DNA of 64,000 nucleotides from Bacteroidales bacterium (GTDB lineage Bacteria; Bacteroidota; Bacteroidia; Bacteroidales; UBA3824), in assembly GCA_016286055.1 (NCBI GenBank), contig JAEERW010000003.1, forward strand, positions 248,001 to 312,000, in the 5' to 3' direction. Below the pieces are notes generated by a model that did no database searches, was not told the origin of the DNA, and worked only from the letters and a program-made list of their open reading frames with translations. Numbering within the stretch: the first letter of the stretch is position 1; the number at the start of each line of letters is the position of its first letter. This document shows positions 32,688 through 40,819 of the stretch, in pieces. The translations under genes were made by a program, and so were the position numbers.

Positions 32688-32733
32688 TTTTAATTTTTTT
32701 GATTTGTAACGATTTTTTTTCAAAACAAATGCT

Positions 32734-32741
32734 TATCTTTG
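32734..32741 (+). promoter_or_regulatory. Promoter -7 element of the orphan antitoxin-like gene
   Basis: TATCTTTG, 23 bases before the start codon at 32764. Confidence 0.55.
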
Positions 32742-32763
32742 TAGTGTTAGAAAAATTGAGACT

Positions 32764-33036
32764 ATGATAACTACACCACAATACATACAACTTAATCTTA
32801 TTATTCCTCTTGCTGATTTTGAGGATTTCAACAAATTTGCGAAAGGAAAAGGATGGACATTTCAATATATTCCCCTTGAAGAGGCTGACAAAGAAGTTGA
32901 CTATCATTTCCCTACTCCACAAACCTCCGAAGAGGCCTTCAAAGAGATAGATGAAATAGAAGCCGAAGTCAGCCAAGGAAAATTTGTAACTCTCGAAGAT
33001 TTTATTGCTCATACCGAAAAAAAACTTAGCGAGTAG
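32764..33036 (+). CDS. Antitoxin-like small protein without a toxin partner
   Basis: A 90-residue acidic protein. The N-terminal half (YIQLNLIIPLADFEDFNKFAKGKGW) is beta-alpha in character; the tail EIDEIEAEVSQGKFVTLEDFIAHTEKKL resembles the tail of the antitoxin at 22762-23043 (SLEDIKTGRVLTLEEFNKQLDEEL), so it probably belonged to a toxin-antitoxin operon. An ATG two bases after its stop starts MKFVIGRCPN but the frame closes after 35 codons, and what follows in another frame is a remnant of a different protein. It may be an orphan antitoxin. Confidence 0.55.
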   Translation: MITTPQYIQLNLIIPLADFEDFNKFAKGKGWTFQYIPLEEADKEVDYHFPTPQTSEEAFKEIDEIEAEVSQGKFVTLEDFIAHTEKKLSE

Positions 33037-33044
33037 TATGAAGT

Positions 33045-33284
33045 TTGTCATTGGAAGATGTCCAAATTATCAAACAACGGCTTCAATCTTCCGATGTTTC
33101 AAGGATCGTATCTCGGAGGCAACATATCCAAAATATACAAGATAATATCCAAGAGAAACAATTCAAAATTAACAATTTAATATGTCCTTGGTGTAATGGA
33201 GATTTAAAACTACGTTCCGGTGTAAATGGTATGTTTTATGGATGTTCCAATTATCCAAAATGCAAATTCACAGTATCTTACTGA
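33045..33284 (+). pseudogene. C-terminal remnant of a topoisomerase-type zinc-ribbon (NERD-like) protein
   Basis: The open frame encodes a helical stretch (DVQIIKQRLQSSDVSRIVS) followed by a four-cysteine zinc ribbon CPWCNGDLKLRSG and FYGCSNYPKCKFTVSY. This ribbon is found at the end of topoisomerase I and of NERD nuclease-related proteins. No start codon other than TTG is available and nothing upstream in this frame encodes the expected nuclease domain, so I read it as the tail of a deleted gene that joined the antitoxin locus. A short independent zinc-ribbon protein is the alternative. Confidence 0.5.
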
Positions 33285-33308
33285 GTTTTAAAGGATTCCT
33301 TCATTAAT

Positions 33309-33860
33309 CTACTCCGGTGATAATACTTTGGTGTAGAACATTAATTTTATCGCTATCAATAAGGCAAAGCCCAGACGAATGAGCATTTCGGTATGATTGT
33401 ATTTGGCATCACCAACCCACTTTTGTATTAATTTGACAGTAGTTTTTTGATTTAACTCATTTTCATCTTCGGTGGTTTGCCTGTTGTCTTGTTTTTCATC
33501 TTCATCTTTGTCTTTGTCTTTGACTATTTTAATGAGGTGATAAATTAAAGGAATTGCAATAGTTACCAAACCAACGAACAGCATCGTCCGCCCTCCCGGA
33601 AAGTGTTGAATGCTGAGTAAAATGCCGACAGACATAACCGATAACCCCATCCACGATATGTTATGTATGTTATAATCTATTTTTTCCTTTGGATTCTGTG
33701 GTTTAGGATAAGCCTTTGAAATAAACATACATACAAGCGCATAGGTAAGCAATACCACCATATTGAGCACCGATGGCAACTTTGGATTATTTATGTAAAT
33801 TACACCCACTAAGGCAATTGCAGCGGCAATGATTTCAAGGTATAGGATTTTTGTTTTCAT
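33309..33860 (-). CDS. Hypothetical membrane protein, 183 residues
   Basis: Not recognised. Four likely membrane segments: residues 5-23, 30-48 (LNMVVLLTYALVCMFIS), 75-92 and 98-118, then a highly charged cytosolic loop (KDKDKDEDEKQDN) and a last hydrophobic stretch near the C-terminus (LIRLGFALLIAIKLMFY). The start at 33860 is required because the promoter element TATATTTG at 33900-33907 would put transcription start downstream of the longer alternatives. Divergent from recQ with a shared promoter region. Confidence 0.6.
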   Translation of the reverse strand: MKTKILYLEIIAAAIALVGVIYINNPKLPSVLNMVVLLTYALVCMFISKAYPKPQNPKEKIDYNIHNISWMGLSVMSVGILLSIQHFPGGRTMLFVGLVTIAIPLIYHLIKIVKDKDKDEDEKQDNRQTTEDENELNQKTTVKLIQKWVGDAKYNHTEMLIRLGFALLIAIKLMFYTKVLSPE

Positions 33861-33899
33861 AATTGTAGTTGTATTTATATTATCGTTCATTATCCTTTG

Positions 33900-33907
33900 C
33901 AAATATA
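33900..33907 (-). promoter_or_regulatory. Promoter -7 element of the 183-residue membrane protein gene
   Basis: TATATTTG on the minus strand, 40 bases upstream of the ATG at 33860. Confidence 0.55.
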
Positions 33908-33973
33908 ATAAAATTTTCCTTACATCTTACAAACAATTGTGATGAAAGACTATTCGTAATCGCTTATTTTTAT

Positions 33974-33981
33974 TATATTTG
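33974..33981 (+). promoter_or_regulatory. Promoter -7 element of the recQ-fusion helicase operon
   Basis: TATATTTG, 29 bases before the recQ ATG at 34011; divergent from the element at 33900-33907. Confidence 0.6.
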
Positions 33982-34010
33982 CGATAGAAAATAAATAATA
34001 AGTGTCAATT

Positions 34011-36065
34011 ATGCAAACACCACTTGAAATATTGAATACTATTTATGGCTACAACACTTTTCGTCCTATGCAAGAAAGCGTTATCAATCAGATACTTTTG
34101 CATAAAGATTCGCTTGTGTTGATGCCTACCGGTGGCGGAAAATCTATTTGTTACCAAATTCCAGCGATGATTTTAGAAGGAGTGACGGTGGTGGTTTCGC
34201 CGCTGATTTCGTTGATGAAAGACCAAGTTGATGCTCTTAAATCAAACGGTGTACCTGCCGAGGCACTCAATAGCAATAATACTGAAATCGAAAACGATAG
34301 GATTAAAAGTGATTGTCAGTCAGGTTTAATCAAACTGTTATATATTTCTCCCGAGCGTTTGCAAAAAGAATTACCATGGATGCAAAGCAATGTCAAAATT
34401 TCTCATTTTGCAATCGACGAGGCACATTGCATTTCTCAATGGGGACACGATTTCCGTCCTGAATATACTCAATTATCTAATCTTCACGATGTTTTCTCTG
34501 ATGTTACTATTACCGCATTTACAGCCACTGCCGACAGTCTAACACAAGAAGATATTGTTAAGCAACTTAATCTTGTTGATTACAAGTTATTTAAAAGTTC
34601 TTTTGATAGACCTAACCTTAGTCTTGATGTAAAAGCCGGATATAGCGAAAAGGAGAAAATTAATGCAATTGTGTCTATTGTTAATCGGCATAACCAAGAA
34701 TCGGGAATTGTTTATTGTTTGTCTCGAAAAAACGCCGAAAAGGTTGCAGAACTACTTAAAGAACAAGGTATTAATGCTGCCGCTTATCACGCTGGATTGT
34801 CCGCTGAGATACGCAATCAAGTTCAAAATGATTTTACCAACGACAGAATTAATGTTATATGTGCCACCATTGCATTTGGAATGGGAATCGACAAAAGTAA
34901 TGTTAGGTTTATTGTTCATTATAATTTACCAAAAAGCATCGAAAATTTTTATCAAGAAATTGGTAGGGGCGGTAGAGACGGTCTTCCGGCTGAAACAGTT
35001 TTGTTTTATAACATTCAAGATATTATTACATTACGAAAGTTTGTCGAGGATAGTGGACAAAAAGAAATCAACCTCGAAAAACTAAATCGTATGCAGGAAT
35101 ATGCCGAGGCGCAAGTGTGCCGACGAAGAATTTTGTTGAATTATTTTGGTGAAAACTTCGCTTGCAACTGCGGTAACTGCGATGTCTGCAACAATCCGCC
35201 TTCGCTTTTTGATGGCACAATTTCGGTTCAAAAGGCATTGTCGGCTATCAAACGGAGTGATGAAAGCATTGGCATAACGCTAACGATTGATGTACTTAAA
35301 GGTACTTCTTCGCCAGATGTTGTGGCAAATGGCTTTGATAAATTAAAAACATTTGGTGCAGGTGCGGACTTACCAGCACGGGTTTGGCGCGATTATCTTT
35401 TGCAAATGCTCCAACTTGGTTATTTGCGTATTGCTTACGAAGAAAACAACCATTTGAAAATTAATCCAACAGGTTACGATGTATTGTACGGCAAAGCCAC
35501 AGCACAACTTGCCGTTCCTATTAAAAAAGATTATAAAGGAGTTGAAAAACAAGAGGATAAAACACTATCGGATTACAAGGACATTGATAAAGGTTTATAT
35601 GATATTCTTCGTAAACTGCGTAATAATATTGCCATAGAAAATAATTGGCCGTCATACGTTGTGTTTCCTGATAAAACATTATATGAACTTGCCAAAAATA
35701 AGCCTGTTAGCATAGAACAATTTGGAAAAATATACGGAATAGGGAGACGAAAAAAAGATAAATTCGGACAGCGTTTTGTTCAGGCAATTGCCGACTATCT
35801 TCACATTGATGTTAATAGCCAATCTTCTAACGACTTATTTGCCCAAAATACTTCCTTAACTGAGAAAAATGATGGTATTTCGTATATGGAGCGTCAGAAA
35901 CAACTTCACACACAAGCTTATCAGCCTTGGACAGAGGATGATGACCGTAAACTTTTGATACTTTTTCAACGTGGATTTACCGTTGCCGAACTTGCTGATT
36001 TTTTTGAACGTGGCAGGGGAGCAATCACATCGCGTTTGAAAAAAATAAACATTTTTAATGAATAA
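34011..36065 (+). CDS. recQ: ATP-dependent DNA helicase RecQ
   Basis: A 684-residue 3'-5' helicase. Motif 0 is YNTFRPMQESVI (residues 13-24), Walker A LMPTGGGKSICYQ (about 36-48), the DEAH box IDEAHCISQWGHDFRPEY (about 135-152), motif V/VI CATIAFGMGIDKSNVRFIVH and QEIGRGGRDG, then the zinc site CRRRILLNYFGENFACNCGNCDVCN and an HRDC domain (about 515-590). The last 60 residues add an unusual tail with EDDDRKLLILFQRGFTVAELADFFERGRGAI, which looks like a helix-turn-helix. The ATG at 34011 is preferred over a GTG at 34002. The fusion helicase starts three bases after the stop. Confidence 0.92.
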   Translation: MQTPLEILNTIYGYNTFRPMQESVINQILLHKDSLVLMPTGGGKSICYQIPAMILEGVTVVVSPLISLMKDQVDALKSNGVPAEALNSNNTEIENDRIKSDCQSGLIKLLYISPERLQKELPWMQSNVKISHFAIDEAHCISQWGHDFRPEYTQLSNLHDVFSDVTITAFTATADSLTQEDIVKQLNLVDYKLFKSSFDRPNLSLDVKAGYSEKEKINAIVSIVNRHNQESGIVYCLSRKNAEKVAELLKEQGINAAAYHAGLSAEIRNQVQNDFTNDRINVICATIAFGMGIDKSNVRFIVHYNLPKSIENFYQEIGRGGRDGLPAETVLFYNIQDIITLRKFVEDSGQKEINLEKLNRMQEYAEAQVCRRRILLNYFGENFACNCGNCDVCNNPPSLFDGTISVQKALSAIKRSDESIGITLTIDVLKGTSSPDVVANGFDKLKTFGAGADLPARVWRDYLLQMLQLGYLRIAYEENNHLKINPTGYDVLYGKATAQLAVPIKKDYKGVEKQEDKTLSDYKDIDKGLYDILRKLRNNIAIENNWPSYVVFPDKTLYELAKNKPVSIEQFGKIYGIGRRKKDKFGQRFVQAIADYLHIDVNSQSSNDLFAQNTSLTEKNDGISYMERQKQLHTQAYQPWTEDDDRKLLILFQRGFTVAELADFFERGRGAITSRLKKINIFNE

Positions 36066-36068
36066 ATT

Positions 36069-39000
36069 ATGCGTCCCCTTGTTTTTATCGACCTTGAAGT
36101 TAACCCACAAAATGGGAAGGTGATGGATTTTGGTGCGGTGAAATCCAATGGAGAGACTATACATACTACGCAAAAGTTTGATTTTGAAAATTTTATAAAG
36201 GATGAACTTTTTGTCGGCGGACATAATATCTGCACTCACGATTCTAAATATTTTTATCGCAATAGAGAATCTCAACTTGTTGATACTCTTTATTTTTCAC
36301 CGTTGCTTTTTCCAGAACGTCCTTATCATAAACTCTTAAAAGACGACAAGATTCTCTCAGAAGAGATGTCAAATCCGCTTAACGATGCTATCAAAGCCAA
36401 AGAGTTGTTTTTCGACGAGGTAAACGCTTTTGAAAATCTTGACCCTAAATATAGGCAAATTATTATAAATCTGTTGTTTGCACATAATGAATTCAGAGGT
36501 TTTTTGGCTTATTTGAATGCATTTCCTCAGGGTGATACGCTGTTGTTGATCAACGATTTTTTTGATGGAAAAATCTGCTCAAACGCTCCTCTCGCCAACC
36601 TTATAGACAATAGTCCAGTGGCGCTTGCGTATGCCCTCGCCATTATCAATACCAAAGACAAGACTTCGATTATTCCGCATTGGGTGCACCATCAATTCCC
36701 TATGGTTGAGACCGTTATGCGAATTTTGCGAAACACTCCCTGTCCGGGTTGCAAATATTGTAGCGAACTTCTAAATCCGCGCAAAAATCTGAAAACTATT
36801 TTCGGATTCGATGATTTTCGCAAATATGAGGGTGAACCTTTGCAGGAAAATGCTGTAAAAGCCGCTATCGACAACCGTTCGTTGCTTGCTATCTTTCCCA
36901 CGGGCGGTGGCAAAAGTTTAACATTCCAACTTCCTGCGCTTATTGCGGGCAACACCGAACGTTCGTTGACTGTGGTGGTGTCGCCTCTGCAATCTCTTAT
37001 GAAAGACCAAGTTGACAATCTTGAACGCCGCGGCATTGTGGATGCTGTTACTATCAACGGATTGCTGAGTCCGCTCGAACGTCAAGAGGCTATCGAGCGT
37101 GTGGATTCGGGAGTGGCGTCGCTGTTGTATATTTCGCCCGAATCGCTCAGAAACAAGACAATAGACAAACTTTTGACCTCGCGGCAGATAGCCCGTTTTG
37201 TGATCGACGAGGCGCACTGTTTTAGCGCGTGGGGGCAGGATTTTCGTGTAGATTATCTTTATATCGGCGACTATATCAGAGAGTTAGCCAATAAAAAAGG
37301 GTTGAGGAGCATACCTGTGTCGTGTTTTACCGCCACGGCAAAACAAAAGGTGATTTCTGACATTTGCGACTATTTTAAGGCAAAACTCAACATCGACCTT
37401 CAAATTTTTGCCACAACTGCTTCGCGCACAAACCTCCATTATCAGGTGCTTTACAAGGAAACCGAAGACGAAAAATATCTTGCTCTCCGTGATTTGATAG
37501 AAACCAAAAATTGCCCTACAATTGTTTATGTATCAAGAACTAAGCGGACAATTATGTTGGCTGAGAAACTATCCAAAGACGGTATTTCGGCTCTGCCCTT
37601 CAACGGTAAGATGGAGAGCAAGGAAAAACAGAAAAACCAAGACCGTTTTATTCGCGACGAAGTGCAAGTAATGGTGGCAACTTCGGCTTTTGGTATGGGA
37701 GTGGATAAGTCAAATGTAAGATTAGTAATACATTACGATATTTCAGATTCGCTCGAAAACTATGTTCAAGAGGCGGGTCGTGCTGGTCGCGACCCAAAAC
37801 TCGAAGCCGAATGTTATGTACTTTACAACGACAACGACCTCGACAAGCATTTTGTACTCAACAATCAAACCAAGGTTTCGTGTTCCGAAATCAACCAAAT
37901 ATGGCGAGCGGTGAAAATGCTGACAAAAACACGAAGGTCGTTTTGCTCGTCGGCTTTGGAAATTGCCCGTGCAGCCGGTTGGGATCACGAGGTTTCGGAT
38001 ATTGAAACTCGTGTAAAAACCGCTTTGCAGGCACTCGAAAACGCCGGTTATATTCAACGTGGCAAAAATTCGCCGAGAATTTACGCCACAAGCATCCTTG
38101 TAAAAAACTATGCCGAAGCCGACTCAAAAATTACCTCATCGCGGCTCTTTACCGACGACAAATACCGTCAATATGCAAAACGTATTATAAAATCCTTGAT
38201 TTCAAGTAAATACGTAGCCATTGCGGGTAACGATGATGCTGAGGCTCGTGTGGATTATTTGGCTGATATTCTTGGAATTTCAAAAGCCGATGTTATTGCC
38301 ACCGTGCAGACTTTGAAACAAGAAAAAATCCTTCAAAACGACCGTGACATTTCGGCTTACATCGACACGCCAAAAGAATCGCCAAGAATATTGAAGGTGT
38401 TTTACGATTTAGACTTTTTTATTTTAGACCAATTAACCGACGAAGGTATTGTATTGAATCTCAAAGAGATAAACGAGCGTGCCGAAAAACTTGGACTTAA
38501 ATCTTCAATAAAAAACATCAAAACCATCTTGCTGTTTTGGAAAATTAAGTCGTATGTAAAACTTGAACATAATTCAACCGATAGCATTGTGGTGCAGCCG
38601 CAAATTCCGCTCGCCCTCTTGCGCGAAAAACAGATACGTATGTTTTCGGTGTCAAAGTTTGTAATTGATTTTCTGATAGAGCGTTACAATACTTCGCCCA
38701 AAAACGATGAAAACCTTATTCTGTTTTCGGTGGTTGAGTTACTTGATAGTTACAACAATTCGCTTTACAAAGATTGCGAAATCGACATTCACGACATTGA
38801 GGAGGGCATTCTCTTTCTTGCAAAAATCAATTCGATGAAACTTGAAGGCGGTTTTCTTGTGCTTTATATGGGTTTGAATATCAACCGTTTGAATTTTGAC
38901 CGCAAGAAACAATACACCCAAGAGGATTACAAGCAGATGGCAGAATTTTATCGTCATAAGATAGAGCAAATCCACATTGTGGGCGAGTTTGCAAATATGA

Positions 39001-40811
39001 TGGTGAAAAGTTACTCCGCCGCTTTGCAATTTGTAAACGACTATTTTAATATTGATTACAAAAAGTTTCTTTCAAAATACTTTACAGCCGACCGTCTAAA
39101 AGAGATTGAGCGTAATATAACTCCCAAAAAATACCGCGAACTGTTTGATACATTGTCTATTACGCAAAAACAAATAATCGACGACAGCACATCGCCGCAT
39201 ATTGTGGCCGCAGCAGGTCCTGGTAGTGGTAAAACCCGTGTGCTTGTTCATAAACTTGCATCGTTACTTTTGATGGAAGATGTTAAGCACGAGCAACTTC
39301 TTATGCTTACATTTTCGAGGGCGGCAGCAATAGAATTTAAGCAACGTTTGCAAATACTTATCGGAAATGCAACTAAGTTTTTGGAAATCAAAACATTCCA
39401 CTCGTATTGCTTTGATATTGTTGGTCAAATCGGCAAAATCGAGGACGCGCAGAATATTGTTTCTAAGGCTACGCAAATGATTATTAATCACGAAGTAGAG
39501 CAAAACAAAATCACCAAAAAAGTGCTTGTTATCGACGAGGCTCAGGATATGGATGCCGATGAGTTCAACTTGGTTAAGGCTTTGATTGAAAATAATGATA
39601 ATCTGCGAGTTATAGCCGTTGGCGACGACGATCAAAATATTTATCAGTTTAGAGGTTCGTCGTCGGAATATTTTCAAAAATTGATTACTGATTATGGTGC
39701 AAAACAATACAATTTGGTAGAAAATTACCGCTCTGTTAATCAGATTGTTGCATTTGCAAATAGTTTTGCCGCCACCATTACTCAGCGTATGAAAACTTTG
39801 CCTGTGGTGTCGAAACGCACAGACAACGGCAGTGTAAATCTTATTAAACACACTTGCAACGGAGGTTTTGAAATTGCTTTGGTCAATAGTCTGATTAATA
39901 GTAAGTATGGCGGTTCTAAATGTATTCTTACTTCAACCAACCAAGAGGCGCTTGCAATTTTGGGCGTTTTGCGTTATCACAAAATACGTTGCAAACTGAT
40001 TCAAAGCAACGAGGGTTTCGATATTTCAAACATCGCGGAACTGCGTTTTTTTGTTTCCACAATCAAAAACAACCTTCAAACCCCAAAAATCAGTCAAGAG
40101 ATTTGGGATAATGCCAAGCGTTTGTTGTCGGAAAAATACGAACAGAGTGCCTGTCTTTATCTTGTCAATACAATAATAAGTATTTTTGAAGATAATTACA
40201 AGGATAAATATCTATCTGATTTTCAAGTTTTTATGGCGGAATCTTCGTTAGAAGATTTTTTCCGTTCCGATAATGCTTCTGTTACTGTTTCCACCATTCA
40301 CAAAGCCAAAGGTCGTGAGTTCGACAATGTGTTTATGTATCTTAACAATCTGAATGTTAGAACAGATGAAGACAAACGCCGCTTGTACGTAGGTTTTACA
40401 CGTGCCAAAACTAACCTCTATATTCATTATAGTGGCAATTTCCTTGATAGTTTTGACAACATCGCAACCAATTACCAAATCGATAATACTGAATATCAAA
40501 AGCCAGAACAACTGATAGTTGCGCTCACCCACAAAGATATTCATCTCAACTTTTTCAAGCCTTTGAAATCCGAAATTCTAAAACTTCTAAGCGGTACATC
40601 TCTTGATGTTTCTTCTAAGGATTTTCTTCATTACCAAGGCAATGCGGTATTGAATTATTCTCGTCAGTTTGTTGAAAAACTCGCCGAATATCAGCAACTT
40701 GGTTATAAGCCAAATTCTGCCAAAATCCGTTTTGTGCTCTATTGGTATTGCGAATCCGATCAACAAGAATACGCAATTATTCTACCGATGATTACGATGG
40801 GGATAGTGTAG
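36069..40811 (+). CDS. DEDD exonuclease-like / RecQ / UvrD fusion helicase
   Basis: A 1580-residue protein joining three DNA-processing modules. Residues 1-115 look like a DnaQ-type exonuclease: FIDLEVN (Asp8, Glu10), GHNICTHD (52-58) and NPLNDAIKA (Asp106), but the His expected five residues before Asp106 is Ser, so activity is uncertain. Next comes a CPGCKYCSEL cysteine cluster, then a RecQ-like core with IFPTGGGKSLTFQ (about 273-285), VIDEAHCFSAWGQDFR (about 377-392) and QEAGRAGRD. After a long linker a UvrD/Rep-like helicase follows: AAAGPGSGKTRVLVHKL (about 1046-1062), VLVIDEAQDMD (about 1151), DDDQNIYQFRG, TVSTIHKAKGREFDNVF and YVGFTRAKTN (about 1438). Co-transcribed with recQ. Possible roles are repair or phage defence. 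Confidence 0.85.
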   Translation: MRPLVFIDLEVNPQNGKVMDFGAVKSNGETIHTTQKFDFENFIKDELFVGGHNICTHDSKYFYRNRESQLVDTLYFSPLLFPERPYHKLLKDDKILSEEMSNPLNDAIKAKELFFDEVNAFENLDPKYRQIIINLLFAHNEFRGFLAYLNAFPQGDTLLLINDFFDGKICSNAPLANLIDNSPVALAYALAIINTKDKTSIIPHWVHHQFPMVETVMRILRNTPCPGCKYCSELLNPRKNLKTIFGFDDFRKYEGEPLQENAVKAAIDNRSLLAIFPTGGGKSLTFQLPALIAGNTERSLTVVVSPLQSLMKDQVDNLERRGIVDAVTINGLLSPLERQEAIERVDSGVASLLYISPESLRNKTIDKLLTSRQIARFVIDEAHCFSAWGQDFRVDYLYIGDYIRELANKKGLRSIPVSCFTATAKQKVISDICDYFKAKLNIDLQIFATTASRTNLHYQVLYKETEDEKYLALRDLIETKNCPTIVYVSRTKRTIMLAEKLSKDGISALPFNGKMESKEKQKNQDRFIRDEVQVMVATSAFGMGVDKSNVRLVIHYDISDSLENYVQEAGRAGRDPKLEAECYVLYNDNDLDKHFVLNNQTKVSCSEINQIWRAVKMLTKTRRSFCSSALEIARAAGWDHEVSDIETRVKTALQALENAGYIQRGKNSPRIYATSILVKNYAEADSKITSSRLFTDDKYRQYAKRIIKSLISSKYVAIAGNDDAEARVDYLADILGISKADVIATVQTLKQEKILQNDRDISAYIDTPKESPRILKVFYDLDFFILDQLTDEGIVLNLKEINERAEKLGLKSSIKNIKTILLFWKIKSYVKLEHNSTDSIVVQPQIPLALLREKQIRMFSVSKFVIDFLIERYNTSPKNDENLILFSVVELLDSYNNSLYKDCEIDIHDIEEGILFLAKINSMKLEGGFLVLYMGLNINRLNFDRKKQYTQEDYKQMAEFYRHKIEQIHIVGEFANMMVKSYSAALQFVNDYFNIDYKKFLSKYFTADRLKEIERNITPKKYRELFDTLSITQKQIIDDSTSPHIVAAAGPGSGKTRVLVHKLASLLLMEDVKHEQLLMLTFSRAAAIEFKQRLQILIGNATKFLEIKTFHSYCFDIVGQIGKIEDAQNIVSKATQMIINHEVEQNKITKKVLVIDEAQDMDADEFNLVKALIENNDNLRVIAVGDDDQNIYQFRGSSSEYFQKLITDYGAKQYNLVENYRSVNQIVAFANSFAATITQRMKTLPVVSKRTDNGSVNLIKHTCNGGFEIALVNSLINSKYGGSKCILTSTNQEALAILGVLRYHKIRCKLIQSNEGFDISNIAELRFFVSTIKNNLQTPKISQEIWDNAKRLLSEKYEQSACLYLVNTIISIFEDNYKDKYLSDFQVFMAESSLEDFFRSDNASVTVSTIHKAKGREFDNVFMYLNNLNVRTDEDKRRLYVGFTRAKTNLYIHYSGNFLDSFDNIATNYQIDNTEYQKPEQLIVALTHKDIHLNFFKPLKSEILKLLSGTSLDVSSKDFLHYQGNAVLNYSRQFVEKLAEYQQLGYKPNSAKIRFVLYWYCESDQQEYAIILPMITMGIV

Positions 40812-40819
40812 TCAATCCC

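Noticed and set aside
33039..33146. Intact toxin gene after the antitoxin-like gene
   Set aside because: The frame starting MKFVIGRCPN closes after 35 codons and has no RelE/ParE pattern.
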